Shown here: in pieces, positions 36,575-45,930 of the stretch
How the letters are laid out: every line of letters begins with the position of its first letter
How positions within the stretch are numbered: the stretch's first letter is position 1
Assembly: GCA_948957135.1 (NCBI GenBank)
Contig: CARDBT010000011.1
Location: forward strand, 1-64,000
From: COE1 sp910588595
GTDB taxonomy: Bacteria; Bacillota; Clostridia; Lachnospirales; Lachnospiraceae
Reading direction: 5' to 3'
DNA length: 64,000 bases
The notes under the pieces: generated by a model
What the model was told of the DNA's origin: nothing
The model's database searches: none
Seen by the model: only the letters and a program-made list of their open reading frames with translations
Program-made: the position numbers and the translations under genes

Positions 36575-37312
36575 TCAGCTAAACATTGAAAAGGCATCTG
36601 CCTTTGTCACACTGTCCACATGAATGAACACATCCATATATGTGATATCCTCTTTCTCGTACTCATATTCAAAACAGCCGATGATATTCTCCTTTTTCTT
36701 TTCCACAAAATTGTTCGCCTGCAGGTATTCCATGATCAGCTTATAGGCATTGGGAATTCTCTCAAACGGCTGAATGAATGGCTCTTTGATCGTTATCACA
36801 GCATAGTCGGCTTCGTGATTCTCCAGAAACATTACTCCCTGATAATCTGTCTCGAAATCATCCGGGATCACACATGCCGCGACATATCCGTGAAGTCCAA
36901 ATCGATTCTGCTGCTCCTGTGACACAAAAGGAAAATCCCATCCGATAAATTTGACATCCGGGCATGCTTTCTTAAGGCCGCAGTTTTCTGCCCACCTGTC
37001 CATATGACCCATGGCATCGCTTTCCGGATCCGAAGAAACGATCACATAGCCAGCCATCTTAAACGGCGCTACCCTTTTAATCCTTATCTCCGAATAGATA
37101 TCACTCTGATCAGACAGATCTTCTCTCACAAGGGCATCAAGCTTGCACGCAAAGATCCCGCACATCGCAACAAGTCTGTCCAACTCTGGAACTACCTCGT
37201 CTGATTCCCATCTTGACACGGTCTGCCTGGTGACGCTCATCTGATCAGCCAGTTGTTCCTGTGTCAGTTTCTTCTGTTTACGCAAAAAACTTATATTACT
37301 TCCCAAACTCAT
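36575..37312 (-). CDS. XRE-family regulator with GyrI-like effector domain
   Basis: 245 residues: HTH_3 at residues 5-60 (LRKQKKLTQEQLADQMSVTRQTVSRWESDEVVP), then a GyrI-like small-molecule-binding domain (about 80-245, with MAGYVIVSS, FGLHGYVAACVIPDDF and ITYMDVFIHV). Probably senses an aromatic or cationic compound and regulates a nearby or distant efflux gene. Alone in its region. A similar C-terminal domain occurs in the AraC-type gene at 38663. Confidence 0.85.
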   Translation of the reverse strand: MSLGSNISFLRKQKKLTQEQLADQMSVTRQTVSRWESDEVVPELDRLVAMCGIFACKLDALVREDLSDQSDIYSEIRIKRVAPFKMAGYVIVSSDPESDAMGHMDRWAENCGLKKACPDVKFIGWDFPFVSQEQQNRFGLHGYVAACVIPDDFETDYQGVMFLENHEADYAVITIKEPFIQPFERIPNAYKLIMEYLQANNFVEKKKENIIGCFEYEYEKEDITYMDVFIHVDSVTKADAFSMFS

Positions 37313-37439
37313 TTTCTCATCTCCGCTCTAATTGTTATCCAACGGCCATTGGTCATTTATTATTATGTCATATCGATGAATACAAATCCACCAACCGCCA
37401 TATGCTTTTTTGGTGTCTATGTAACACAGCATGTTACAT

Positions 37440-37665
37440 TAGAGCGTGTTTGATAAATCATTCCCGCCATCTATATAACGACGCCATAGCGTCGTATTCA
37501 CCACTTTGCGTGATATTTGCACCATATTCAGTCGACGTAAGGCATTGCCCTTTATGCCTTTGCCCCCCTACGCCTCCTTCATTTGGCACATCATCTGTAA
37601 GATGATTTAATCTCCCACAAACTGTGACGCACATCTGACGGAAAGCATTTTTCAAACACGCTCTA
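37440..37665. mobile_element. MITE copy 1 (222 bp, TA-flanked)
   Basis: Starts TA-GAGCGTGTTTGATAAATC and ends TTTTTCAAACACGCTC-TA, giving a 17-18-bp terminal inverted repeat and a TA duplication, the hallmark of IS630/Tc1-mariner-type elements. No transposase; only a short ORF that does not resemble one. Internal hairpins ACGACGC/GCGTCGT, AAGGCAT/ATGCCTT and ATCATCT/AGATGAT. Nearly identical to copy 2 at 44215. Confidence 0.9.
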
Positions 37666-37695
37666 GAACGTTTTTGAAAATGTAGTTCCTCTCGA

Positions 37696-38631
37696 CTAAT
37701 ATACGCCAAAACCGCGCTGTATCAGTTTCTCAACCGCCGCTTTCCCGCGCAGCGCATCGCGCCAGCGGATCGGAATATCGTCAAATCCGTAGAGGATCCC
37801 GGCAAGGCCACCTGTAACACACGCTGTCGTATCCGTGTCATCCCCCAGCATAACTGCCCGTTTCACAGCATCCTCATAACTGTCAGCAGCTCCCATGATC
37901 ATAAATGCACTGCGCAGACAATCCACCACATATCCGGAACCGTTTCCGATCCACGGTCCGTCCGGGCGCACACTCCACTCGAGTTCCTGTTCGTACACAG
38001 GCATATCGCGATAGATCCCTCTCAAAACCGCAACGGCTTTTGCAAGTGCACTTTTCCAATCTGTTCCGGCAAGCAGACAGCGCGCGGCAAGACAATACAA
38101 GGCACAACAGACCTGGTTGCACAGATTTCCATGTGTGATAAGGCATTGACCATGCGCAGCTGATACCAGCTCCCGGTCTTCGCCCCTGTGCCAGAGCGCA
38201 AGCGGCAGCACTCTCATCAGGGCGCCGTTTCCCTTGCCGTCCTGCCGCAGCATTCCGCACTTTTCCGGCTTTTCGCCTGCCCTGTAAGCATTCAGTGCCT
38301 CCCCTGTCTGTACGCCGATGTCAAACACGACGCCATCTACCGCCCACACACCGTCCTGATACCACGCCAGGAGTCTGTCCGAAAAGTCTTTCAGGTCAAA
38401 TTTTCCACAAGCCAGGAGACTGTCCAGCAGACAGAGCGCCTGCGCGCCATCGTCCGACCAAGTTCCTGGCTCCACACCGGCATGTGCCCTGCAAAATCCT
38501 GTTGGCGGTGTCATCTCGATCTCTTTGTATGACGGGATCTGCGCCGCCAAATGAAATTCATACGGAACCCCCAGAGCATCGCCGACCAGCAGCCCGTATA
38601 ATCCGCCCTTCATCCTGTCATAGTTATCCAT
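37696..38631 (-). CDS. ADP-ribosylglycohydrolase family protein
   Basis: About 311 residues. The DraG-type metal centre is visible: DALGVPYEF near the N terminus, GTWSDDGAQ, and GDDTDTTACVTGGLAG near the C terminus. Removes ADP-ribose from proteins or small molecules. ATG at 38631 follows AGGAG by 7 nt; the longer frame to 38781 runs over the AraC-type gene end and its 50 extra residues look random (Arg-rich). Confidence 0.88.
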   Translation of the reverse strand: MDNYDRMKGGLYGLLVGDALGVPYEFHLAAQIPSYKEIEMTPPTGFCRAHAGVEPGTWSDDGAQALCLLDSLLACGKFDLKDFSDRLLAWYQDGVWAVDGVVFDIGVQTGEALNAYRAGEKPEKCGMLRQDGKGNGALMRVLPLALWHRGEDRELVSAAHGQCLITHGNLCNQVCCALYCLAARCLLAGTDWKSALAKAVAVLRGIYRDMPVYEQELEWSVRPDGPWIGNGSGYVVDCLRSAFMIMGAADSYEDAVKRAVMLGDDTDTTACVTGGLAGILYGFDDIPIRWRDALRGKAAVEKLIQRGFGVY

Positions 38632-38662
38632 CGCCCTTCTCCTCGCACTTCCCAGCGGATGC

Positions 38663-39529
38663 TCAGCCCTTCTTTTTGATCGGGATCCATATCTCCGCGT
38701 AATAGTTCTCGTCCTCTGTCCCGTTGGGATACTGGTCCGGCGCATCGTACATCTCAACGCAGTACCCCGCCGCAAACTCATAGTCCTGCAGTGCCGGGAG
38801 CCACTCCGAGAAGATTTTGGTGTTCACATCCTGCATCGTCTGCGAAAGTACCCCCTTACACGGAAATACCGCCCATGTGAACGCTGGAATGGTTCTCACC
38901 ACAAATCCCTCCGGAACGTCCACAGACGGGTTGTAGATATCCGCGATCAGGTACTCAAACCGCTCACTACCCATCTGCGGATCGATGTTGATGCCAAACA
39001 TGCCGCAGACATATTTTCCCTTTCCCGATGCATAGTGTTCCTGCCAGTATGCGGGGATATCCCGCTTTGCATTCTCGTAGTCAAACACTTTTGACGCCGC
39101 CAGCACTGTGAACGCTTCCTTTTTTGTGATCCTGTAATCCATCGCACAACCACCTTTCAATGAGATTGATAATTTCAGCGGTGCGAAGGCTTTGAGCATG
39201 GTCTTGTCCCTGCGCGCAGTCGACGGCGCGTGTCCGTGGAACCGGGTGAATGCCTTGGTGAAGCTGTCCGGGGAATCATATCCGTATTTCATCGCGAGCT
39301 CCATGACCGTGATGTCGCTGGTGAGCAGCTCTTCCCCCGCAAGCGCCAACCTGCGGTTTCTGATATATTCCGTCATGGAGTACCCGCACAGGATGCTGAA
39401 CCCTTTGTGAAAATAGAACGGGGAGACGTTGACATGGGCTGCCACATCCTCCATCGTGATCTCCTCCGCTATATGCTTTTCCATAAAATCAACCGCATCC
39501 CTGACCGCCTTGGTCCAATCCATATGCAT
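38663..39529 (-). CDS. AraC-type regulator with GyrI-like effector domain
   Basis: 288 residues: an N-terminal AraC DNA-binding domain (VDFMEKHIAEEITMEDVAAHVNVSPFYFHKGFSILCGYSMTEYIRNRRL, residues 15-110) and a GyrI-like ligand domain (residues 130-285). This is the SoxS/Rob-like layout reversed from most AraC proteins and common among efflux or stress regulators. It lies 31 nt ahead of the ADP-ribosylglycohydrolase gene and may be co-transcribed with it. Confidence 0.87.
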   Translation of the reverse strand: MHMDWTKAVRDAVDFMEKHIAEEITMEDVAAHVNVSPFYFHKGFSILCGYSMTEYIRNRRLALAGEELLTSDITVMELAMKYGYDSPDSFTKAFTRFHGHAPSTARRDKTMLKAFAPLKLSISLKGGCAMDYRITKKEAFTVLAASKVFDYENAKRDIPAYWQEHYASGKGKYVCGMFGINIDPQMGSERFEYLIADIYNPSVDVPEGFVVRTIPAFTWAVFPCKGVLSQTMQDVNTKIFSEWLPALQDYEFAAGYCVEMYDAPDQYPNGTEDENYYAEIWIPIKKKG

Positions 39530-39785
39530 CAGCCTCCTTCGCTGTGTTACGCAGATGCAGGAAAATACCCTGCACGATCTGAGTTATTTTTCTACATCTG
39601 CATACATCATACTACATGGCTCCTCCCGCGTCCCGACATTTCCTGTCCTGTTTTGTCAGCCGTCTTGTCTGTCGCTTCTAATACCGACACCCCGTCATCC
39701 CTACATACCAGGCAAAGCTTCTTGCCAATTGCGTCAACAATGTACAATCGGGAAATCAGGCAGGTTATGTAATGGGTTCCTTGCC

Positions 39786-40481
39786 TCACTCTGCATTTTC
39801 ATGCAGCAGCACTTGCGCATTGGATCCATAAAAGATATCGCTGCGCCCGGCGAGCTGTTTTAGTATCTTCTCCATGCGATCCCAGTTCTGATCCGCTTCA
39901 AACTCATAGCTGTGCCCCCATATATATAAAAGCGCCGGTTCTTTTGTCTCCAGCGACAAAAACTGTTCGATCCCCTCAAAAATGCGATCGTCATTGTGGT
40001 GGTAACACGGCTTGAAACGAAGCAGATCCTTCTGCAGCCCAAACTCTGCCACAGACTCCACTGTTCTCGCATAACGGATACCGCAGTCTGACAAAACCTT
40101 CACCGCCAGATCATGATAACAGCCGTACGGGTACGCGTAACCGACCACTTCCTGTTCAAACAATTGTTCTAGGTTTCTCTTGTCAGCCAGGACCTCATTG
40201 AACAGTGTCTCCTCATCGCACTCGAGCGGATTGGCGTGGGTCAGACCATGGCTGGCAATCTCATGTCCTCTGTACAGCTCGCGAAGCCCTTGCTGGTTCA
40301 TGCGTCTCACCACGATCCCGCTCTTTCCCTCCACAAAACTGAATGCCCTTGTCTGAATGCCGCTGTTAAGATTAAATGTTGCCTTCATGCCGTACGCATT
40401 GAACAGATCAACTAAATGCCTGTCCTGCTCCACGCCATCATCATAACTGAATGTCACTGCTCTCTTTTTCCCATCCCACAT
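39786..40481 (-). CDS. Polysaccharide deacetylase (NodB-like) family protein
   Basis: About 231 residues. NodB motifs are visible: TFSYDDGVEQDRHLVDL with the catalytic Asp pair, EIASHGLTHANP with the metal-binding H-x3-H, and a YPYG motif. Predicted to remove acetyl or formyl groups from a carbohydrate or small molecule in the cytosol, because no signal peptide is present. ATG at 40481 follows GGAG; the longer frame to 40604 runs into the next gene. Confidence 0.82.
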   Translation of the reverse strand: MWDGKKRAVTFSYDDGVEQDRHLVDLFNAYGMKATFNLNSGIQTRAFSFVEGKSGIVVRRMNQQGLRELYRGHEIASHGLTHANPLECDEETLFNEVLADKRNLEQLFEQEVVGYAYPYGCYHDLAVKVLSDCGIRYARTVESVAEFGLQKDLLRFKPCYHHNDDRIFEGIEQFLSLETKEPALLYIWGHSYEFEADQNWDRMEKILKQLAGRSDIFYGSNAQVLLHENAE

Positions 40482-40536
40482 CTTTATTTTCTCTCCTCTC
40501 ACTATTTGACAGCAGTCCTGCCGATTCATACAGTCC

Positions 40537-41733
40537 TCATAACAGAAACGCATCACTGCGGTCCGCAAAGATCCTGACAGTCGGTCCCCCGTCACCACCC
40601 TCAAGCACCGCGGTCAGATCGGCATGATTCAGCCACGCAAGCGCCGCACTGTCGGTCTGCACTGTCGGCTTCCACTCCGCGCCAACTCTCTGGTTCACCA
40701 CATGGATCGAACAACTTTCTCCCTTCGGATCAAGCCCCATCAAGGTGTACTCCGCGCGCATCTTTATGCCCGTCTCCGCACAGTGCTCCTGCGCGTCACA
40801 CCCCTCGGGGGAGATCGCACCCCTGAAATATTTCGTGTCACAATAACCTGTGAAGTAGACATCATTTTTCCACTGCTCCCCGGCACCGTGCTCCTCGCAG
40901 TGCGTGATGAACACATGGATCGTCAGAACTTCCTCCCTGTCTGCCAGAAACTGCCTTATGGAATCAAACACGCTCGCTCCCTGGTCCGCATCATATCCGT
41001 GTCCCTGATTTCTCATCAGCTGCAGATGACACTGCCCTTCCTGATAACATGCCTGCGCACGGACCGCGTAGGAATAGTGCACGACCGTGTCATCCATACC
41101 CTGTATGAGAAGTACCTTCCCCCGATACGCGGACAGCTCGAGAAACGGCTCCATGCCGACGGCTTCCTCATGAAACGTTTTGCCAAGCGAAGTGACTCCG
41201 CAGTCAATGACATCGGGAACATTCCGGGGATCGTAGGAAGCGCCCCCCAGACACCCTCTCCTGGCATGGTCCGGAATGCACAGCGCCGGCGAGATCATGA
41301 TCAGTCTCTTCACCGCATCACCGCACTGTGCCGCTGCCAGACCGGACACAAATCCTCCCTGACTGTACCCCACCAGCACCAGCTGGTCAGCGTCCGTGTA
41401 CGCCAGCCCCTGCGCATAGCGGATCACTGTCATCAAGTCCTCAACCTCTGTCAGCGCCGTCATATCTGTGGACTTTCCATCGCTCCTTGACTCCTCGGGC
41501 TCCCCGTTTCGCCCCCCGCCGCAGAAGCTAAAGCAGAATGCCACATAGCCGATCCTGGCAAAATCCCTTGCATATCCTGCCATATCTGTATGATTCCCTG
41601 TGAAGCCATGGCTTATCACCGCAACAGGAAACTTTCTGTCCGGACAGTTTCCTTCCTCCGCAAAATCCGCCGGAAAAAACTGCATTCCGCGGATCGTGAG
41701 CCCTCCTCTTTCGCATGTAAACGCTTTTTCCAT
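40537..41733 (-). CDS. Alpha/beta hydrolase with extra C-terminal domain
   Basis: 398 residues. The hydrolase domain (about 1-260) has oxyanion HGFTGNHTDM, nucleophile GYSQGGFVSG and late His NQGHGYD. A beta-rich region of about 130 residues follows (YFTGYCDTKYFRGAI...) that I do not recognise. Likely a cytosolic esterase. It may be cotranscribed with the deacetylase gene, which starts 56 nt downstream. Confidence 0.78.
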   Translation of the reverse strand: MEKAFTCERGGLTIRGMQFFPADFAEEGNCPDRKFPVAVISHGFTGNHTDMAGYARDFARIGYVAFCFSFCGGGRNGEPEESRSDGKSTDMTALTEVEDLMTVIRYAQGLAYTDADQLVLVGYSQGGFVSGLAAAQCGDAVKRLIMISPALCIPDHARRGCLGGASYDPRNVPDVIDCGVTSLGKTFHEEAVGMEPFLELSAYRGKVLLIQGMDDTVVHYSYAVRAQACYQEGQCHLQLMRNQGHGYDADQGASVFDSIRQFLADREEVLTIHVFITHCEEHGAGEQWKNDVYFTGYCDTKYFRGAISPEGCDAQEHCAETGIKMRAEYTLMGLDPKGESCSIHVVNQRVGAEWKPTVQTDSAALAWLNHADLTAVLEGGDGGPTVRIFADRSDAFLL

Positions 41734-41759
41734 AAAAATCTCTCCTTATCCTTTTTAGC

Positions 41760-42317
41760 CTAGTCCGTCAACGACGCTCCGATCACTACAAACCGCTTCA
41801 AATTTTTGTCATACACACTCCACATAGCAGTTCCCCACCATTCCTTTCCATCGTCAAAATAGTTGGAAAACTCATCATTCCAGCTATAAATCTCCAAATC
41901 CTTCGGGGAACCCGGAAACAGCATGTGGTTGATCTGTCTGAAATCTTCAACTGTATAGGGTATGCCATATGGCGGATCCAAAAACGCATGCCAATAATTC
42001 ATCTTATCTGCCGACGCCTTGACACCGACCTCTTCCGGTGACAGCAGCCAGCCATTGTTTCCCTCAAAGAAAAAATCGTCCACGTCAACCTTTTGGCATC
42101 TCATTTTGTCTTTTTCCACTGTGAATACATCAAAATCATAACTGTTCCCGACTCTCGTTCTGCTCCCCATACAGGCGATCGCCTCGATTACAGCTTCCCT
42201 GTGTGTCTCCTCCCCCGCATACGCCCCGTTCGCTTCGAGCAGTATATAGTCTAAGAGTAGTTCATCGTATTTTTCCTCTAAATATTTGTATACCCTGTCA
42301 TCTGTCAATTCTTTCAT
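41760..42317 (-). CDS. Conserved hypothetical protein, 185 residues
   Basis: No recognised family. An acidic, soluble protein with a repeated aromatic pattern (FFFEGNNGWLL, WHAFLDPPYGIPYT, WNDEFSNYFDDGKEWWGTAMWSVYD) suggestive of an immunity- or SMI-like fold, but I could not verify that. Good ribosome context at its start. Sits next to an alpha/beta hydrolase. Likely real by codon use and its 26-nt spacing. Confidence 0.6.
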   Translation of the reverse strand: MKELTDDRVYKYLEEKYDELLLDYILLEANGAYAGEETHREAVIEAIACMGSRTRVGNSYDFDVFTVEKDKMRCQKVDVDDFFFEGNNGWLLSPEEVGVKASADKMNYWHAFLDPPYGIPYTVEDFRQINHMLFPGSPKDLEIYSWNDEFSNYFDDGKEWWGTAMWSVYDKNLKRFVVIGASLTD

Positions 42318-42397
42318 GTACAGTCACCTTTCGTCATATTTCCCTGCTTCCCCAGAAAATGCCCACATACACTTCTGGCATACCGATCAACCGCGTA

Positions 42398-44104
42398 CTA
42401 TATCATTACAAGACATTCTTTCCCGCGAAACGCAAACCCATATTTCCGGATTTGTTCCGGCGGGATCCCTTTTGCGGCAAGCCCTGCCGCGTACTGCTTA
42501 TCGTCGATCTGGGCGAGCGCATTCGCAGCCGTCTCCTCCAGACTTTTCTCCCGCAATGGCTTGTGCACTTTAAATTCTATGATATAGGCACAGTCCTCTG
42601 CTTGGTCAACCGGCTCTAACACCACATCATAGCGCCCGAAACCGCTCTCTCTGTTCGATGTGATCTGAAATCTACCGGCAAGCTCCACCATCAGTCCGAG
42701 CACAAACCCGTGATAAAACCGTTCCGGCGCGTCGTCATCTGCCGCGTTCTTCGCGATGTCAAAACTGGAAAAACTGTGCAGTGCGATCTTGTTCATAAAC
42801 TCATTCATCGAATCCACATCATTGATCAGCAGCGCCCTGATAAAGTTATTGTACGATGTCTGTGCCCTGCCGCCAAACCACCCTTTCACCATATCCGCAA
42901 ACATGCTCCGCACTTCCATGTTCGTGAGCGCCAGTCCATACACCTTCTTTTTGAACTCCCCGACACGCCTGAGCCCTGTCACCTTCAGATATCCCGCTGC
43001 AAGCAGCAGGCTCCACACGGCATTGGCATTGTCATCCAGTCGGTCGAACGCGATCTGTTCATCGATCTCCGCCTCGATGCTCTCGCCCTGCAAAAGTGCC
43101 TCCATCGTCTGCTTGATCTCCGTGTTCCCGCTCTGGAGCAGGAAATTCACAAGCCCGTTGGAGCTTGTGTTCACCCAGTAGGAATCATATGCCCCGTTTT
43201 TCTTGATAAAGGACGCGATCGACCACGGATTGTATATGTCGGTGTGCTGCCCAAATGTAAAACCATCATACCACCGCTTGACCTCCTGTTTCTCATCGCC
43301 GTATCCCGTGGCGTCCAGCGCCGCAAAAACCTCCTCCTGCGTAAACCCAAAGGATGTCGCGTAGTCATCGGACGTCGTGGTGATCACGTCAAGATTATTC
43401 AGTCCGGAAAAGATACTTTCTTTTGAAATCCGTGTTATTCCTGTGATCAAACCCTTACAAAGATACGGGTTTGTCTTAAAAGTGCTGTTAAAGAAACCGG
43501 AGAAAAAAGCGGCAGCCTTATCCCAGTAGCCTGCAAGCCACGCTTCCTGCATCGGCGTGTCATACTCGTCGAGAATAATGATCACGTCTTTGCCGTAATA
43601 TCGCTTCATAAAATCCGCGATTGAATGAAGCGCACCTACAGCCACTTCCTCCCTTATCCCTGGTCTGATACTCCTGTAATACATTTTCTCACTTTCGTTG
43701 AGCCAGTCGCCTTCCAGCAGATAACTGTTCTGCGCATACACGCTGGCGATCACCTCTGTGATCATATATTCCATTTTCTCATACTCGTCAGCCTTTACAT
43801 TTGCAAAACTGAAACATATCACTGGAAATGTGCCCTGAAGCTGTCTGTACTGATGCGTCTCCTCCCAGATGGAAAGCCCCTCGAACAGATCGCTTCTGCC
43901 TGCATATTTGTTTGAGAAAAAGCACTCCGTCATACTCATATTGAGGGTTTTTCCAAACCTGCGCGGACGCGTGATCAATGTCACGGTCGAACTATTCTCC
44001 CACCATTCCCTGATAAATCGCGTCTTGTCAACATAAAACTTCTTATCCTCGATCATCTTATCAAACCGCTGTTCGCCTATGTTCACCAATGCCCTGCCGC
44101 CCAT
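42398..44104 (-). CDS. AAA-ATPase-like / PD-(D/E)XK nuclease (DUF1703) protein
   Basis: About 568 residues. N-terminal AAA-like domain: IGEQRFDKMIEDKKFYVDKT then LITRPRRFGKTLNMSM with a degenerate P-loop, and IILDEYDTPMQEAW as Walker B. C-terminal DUF1703 PD-(D/E)XK-like region (SNRESGFGRYDVVLEP...AYIIEFKVHK). These two-domain proteins are numerous in gut Firmicutes and Bacteroidetes; function not shown. ATG at 44104 follows GGGAGG by 7 nt. The MITE at 44215 lies just upstream. Confidence 0.86.
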   Translation of the reverse strand: MGGRALVNIGEQRFDKMIEDKKFYVDKTRFIREWWENSSTVTLITRPRRFGKTLNMSMTECFFSNKYAGRSDLFEGLSIWEETHQYRQLQGTFPVICFSFANVKADEYEKMEYMITEVIASVYAQNSYLLEGDWLNESEKMYYRSIRPGIREEVAVGALHSIADFMKRYYGKDVIIILDEYDTPMQEAWLAGYWDKAAAFFSGFFNSTFKTNPYLCKGLITGITRISKESIFSGLNNLDVITTTSDDYATSFGFTQEEVFAALDATGYGDEKQEVKRWYDGFTFGQHTDIYNPWSIASFIKKNGAYDSYWVNTSSNGLVNFLLQSGNTEIKQTMEALLQGESIEAEIDEQIAFDRLDDNANAVWSLLLAAGYLKVTGLRRVGEFKKKVYGLALTNMEVRSMFADMVKGWFGGRAQTSYNNFIRALLINDVDSMNEFMNKIALHSFSSFDIAKNAADDDAPERFYHGFVLGLMVELAGRFQITSNRESGFGRYDVVLEPVDQAEDCAYIIEFKVHKPLREKSLEETAANALAQIDDKQYAAGLAAKGIPPEQIRKYGFAFRGKECLVMI

Positions 44105-44214
44105 ACCCGCACCTCCCTGCATCATGACCTGGAAACTGCTACGTCCTGTATTTTTAGTATACACGGCACGCACAGTTAAATCAACCCAAAAGACAGCGTT
44201 TTCGCTACTCGCGC

Positions 44215-44438
44215 TAGAGCGTGTTTGAAAAATCATTCCCGCCACCTATATAACGACGCCATAGCGTCGTATTCACCACTTTGCGTGATATTTGCACCGC
44301 ATTCAGTCGACATAAGGCATTGCCCTTTATGCCTTTGCCCCCTACGCCTCCTTCATTTGGCACATCATCTGTAAGATGATTTAATCTCCCACAAACTGTG
44401 ACGTACATCTGACGGAAAGCATTTTTCAAACACGCTCT
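44215..44438. mobile_element. MITE copy 2 (221 bp)
   Basis: Same element as 37440-37665 with few substitutions and one C less in a C run. Left end TA-GAGCGTGTTTGAAAAATC, right end TTTTTCAAACACGCTC-TG, the right TA mutated. It lies 8 bp after the aminotransferase stop codon and 111 bp upstream of the DUF1703 gene, so it could influence either. Confidence 0.9.
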
Positions 44439-44445
44439 GGATCAG

Positions 44446-45678
44446 CTATAAAGCTGACAGGACTTCCCCAAGCCTGCGGATCCCCTCCTCGACCGCCGCG
44501 CAGTCTGCGTTGGTAAAGTTCAGGCGCATCGTGTTGACACACCGGGCATCCGCGGCGTTCTCCCCCGCGCGCTCGTGCGCATAAAACGGATCTCCCAGAA
44601 CAAAAGCGACCTTCTTCTCCAAAGCTTTTGGAAATAATTCCATCGCGCTCACGCCCTCCGGGAGCGTCACCCACAGGAACATACCGCCGTGCGGTCTTGT
44701 GTATCGCACGGCGGGCGGAAAATACCGCTCTATGGCGTCCATCATCGCCTGCGCCTGCTTTTTGTACAGCGCCCTGATCTTTGCGATGTGCGCATCCAGG
44801 TCATTGTTCATCAGATAATCCCAGATCAGATACTGCGAAAAGATATTTGTGTGCAGGTCGCCCGCCTCCTTTGCGATCGATATGTTTTTCAGCAGTTTTG
44901 TATTCTCCGAGATGACAAAACCGATGCGCATACCCGGCGTGACCGTTTTGGAAAATGTGCCGAGCACGATGCTGTACGGCAGCGCTCCCGCGCCGATATA
45001 AGGCAGACGCTCCCCGTCGAAGCGAAGGTCGCCGTACGGATCATCCTCGATCAAAACGACATCGCGGCCTTTCAGGATATCACGAATGCACTCCCTGTTT
45101 TCGGCAGTGTACGTGAGCCCTGTTGGATTTTGAAAATCAGGGATCGCGTAGACAAATTTCACAGGATTCTGCAAAGCCACTGCAAGCTTTGCCGGATCCA
45201 TGCCCTCCTGCGTCAGCTCCACCGGGTAAAACACTGGCTGGTACAGTGAGAAAGCCTGTATCGCCGCAAGGTACGTCGGTTTTTCCACAATGATGCCGTC
45301 GCCCCGGTCGAGCAGAACCTTCCCGATGAGGTCCAGCGCCTGTTGGGAACCCGTAGTGATGACGACATGCTCTGCCGTGAGATGCAGACCAAACATCTGA
45401 TCATACCGATCTGCTATGTATTGTCTCAGCTCCGGCAGCCCGGCTGTGACCGAATACTGGAAGACCTTACTTCCGTGAGTCTTCACAACGCGTTCCATAG
45501 AAACCAACAGTTCCTCCTGCGGGAAGGAGACCGGATTGGGAAGACCGCCCGCAAAGGAGATCACCCCGGGATCGGAAGCAGCTCTCAAGATACCTCTGAC
45601 AAATGACGGCGGTGTCGCCTTGATCCCGTCGGACAATAAATTTTTGATGCTTTTTTCTACACTTTTTTCTATACTCAT
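44446..45678 (-). CDS. PLP-dependent aminotransferase (2-aminoadipate/aromatic type)
   Basis: About 410 residues, class I/II fold. VISFAGGLPNPVSFP, IPDFQNPTGLTYT, IEDDPYGDLRFDG and the PLP lysine motif GTFSKTVTPGMRIGF are present. The family includes alpha-aminoadipate transaminases and valine-pyruvate types; the substrate is open. ATG at 45678 follows GAGGTG by about 9 nt; the earlier ATG at 45726 lies upstream of the transcription start predicted by the promoter at 45729-45757. Divergent to a MocR regulator. Confidence 0.9.
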   Translation of the reverse strand: MSIEKSVEKSIKNLLSDGIKATPPSFVRGILRAASDPGVISFAGGLPNPVSFPQEELLVSMERVVKTHGSKVFQYSVTAGLPELRQYIADRYDQMFGLHLTAEHVVITTGSQQALDLIGKVLLDRGDGIIVEKPTYLAAIQAFSLYQPVFYPVELTQEGMDPAKLAVALQNPVKFVYAIPDFQNPTGLTYTAENRECIRDILKGRDVVLIEDDPYGDLRFDGERLPYIGAGALPYSIVLGTFSKTVTPGMRIGFVISENTKLLKNISIAKEAGDLHTNIFSQYLIWDYLMNNDLDAHIAKIRALYKKQAQAMMDAIERYFPPAVRYTRPHGGMFLWVTLPEGVSAMELFPKALEKKVAFVLGDPFYAHERAGENAADARCVNTMRLNFTNADCAAVEEGIRRLGEVLSAL

Positions 45679-45728
45679 CACACTGCACCTCACTCTTTTT
45701 GGATATTTTGCCGGAGCAAATTTCATTC

Positions 45729-45757
45729 ATTATATTCTGCAGTGCAAATGAAGACAA
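45729..45757 (-). promoter_or_regulatory. Promoter of the aminotransferase gene
   Basis: Minus strand TTGTCT (45752-45757), 17-nt spacer, TATAAT (45729-45734). Confidence 0.7.
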
Positions 45758-45822
45758 TAGCAAAATTGCATGGCATACAATTATGGATATTGCAGGAAAA
45801 CGATTTGGTGCCGCCGCGTACC

Positions 45823-45851
45823 TTGACAAATAAGCGATGCACAATTATACT
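45823..45851 (+). promoter_or_regulatory. Promoter of the MocR-type gene
   Basis: TTGACA (45823-45828), 17-nt spacer, TATACT (45846-45851). The two divergent promoters are 65 bp apart, allowing joint control by one MocR site between them. Confidence 0.78.
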
Positions 45852-45930
45852 TATACACACCAAACAGATGTACACAGTATGATCTGTCACGCCGCACAGC
45901 AAGTTCTAAAAAATACGAGGAGACAAAACC

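Noticed and set aside
37458..37709. 83-codon minus-strand frame inside MITE copy 1 (similar 71-codon frame in copy 2)
   Set aside because: It is made of the repeat itself, with no ribosome site and no transposase motif; the two copies diverge by frameshift, so it is not a gene.
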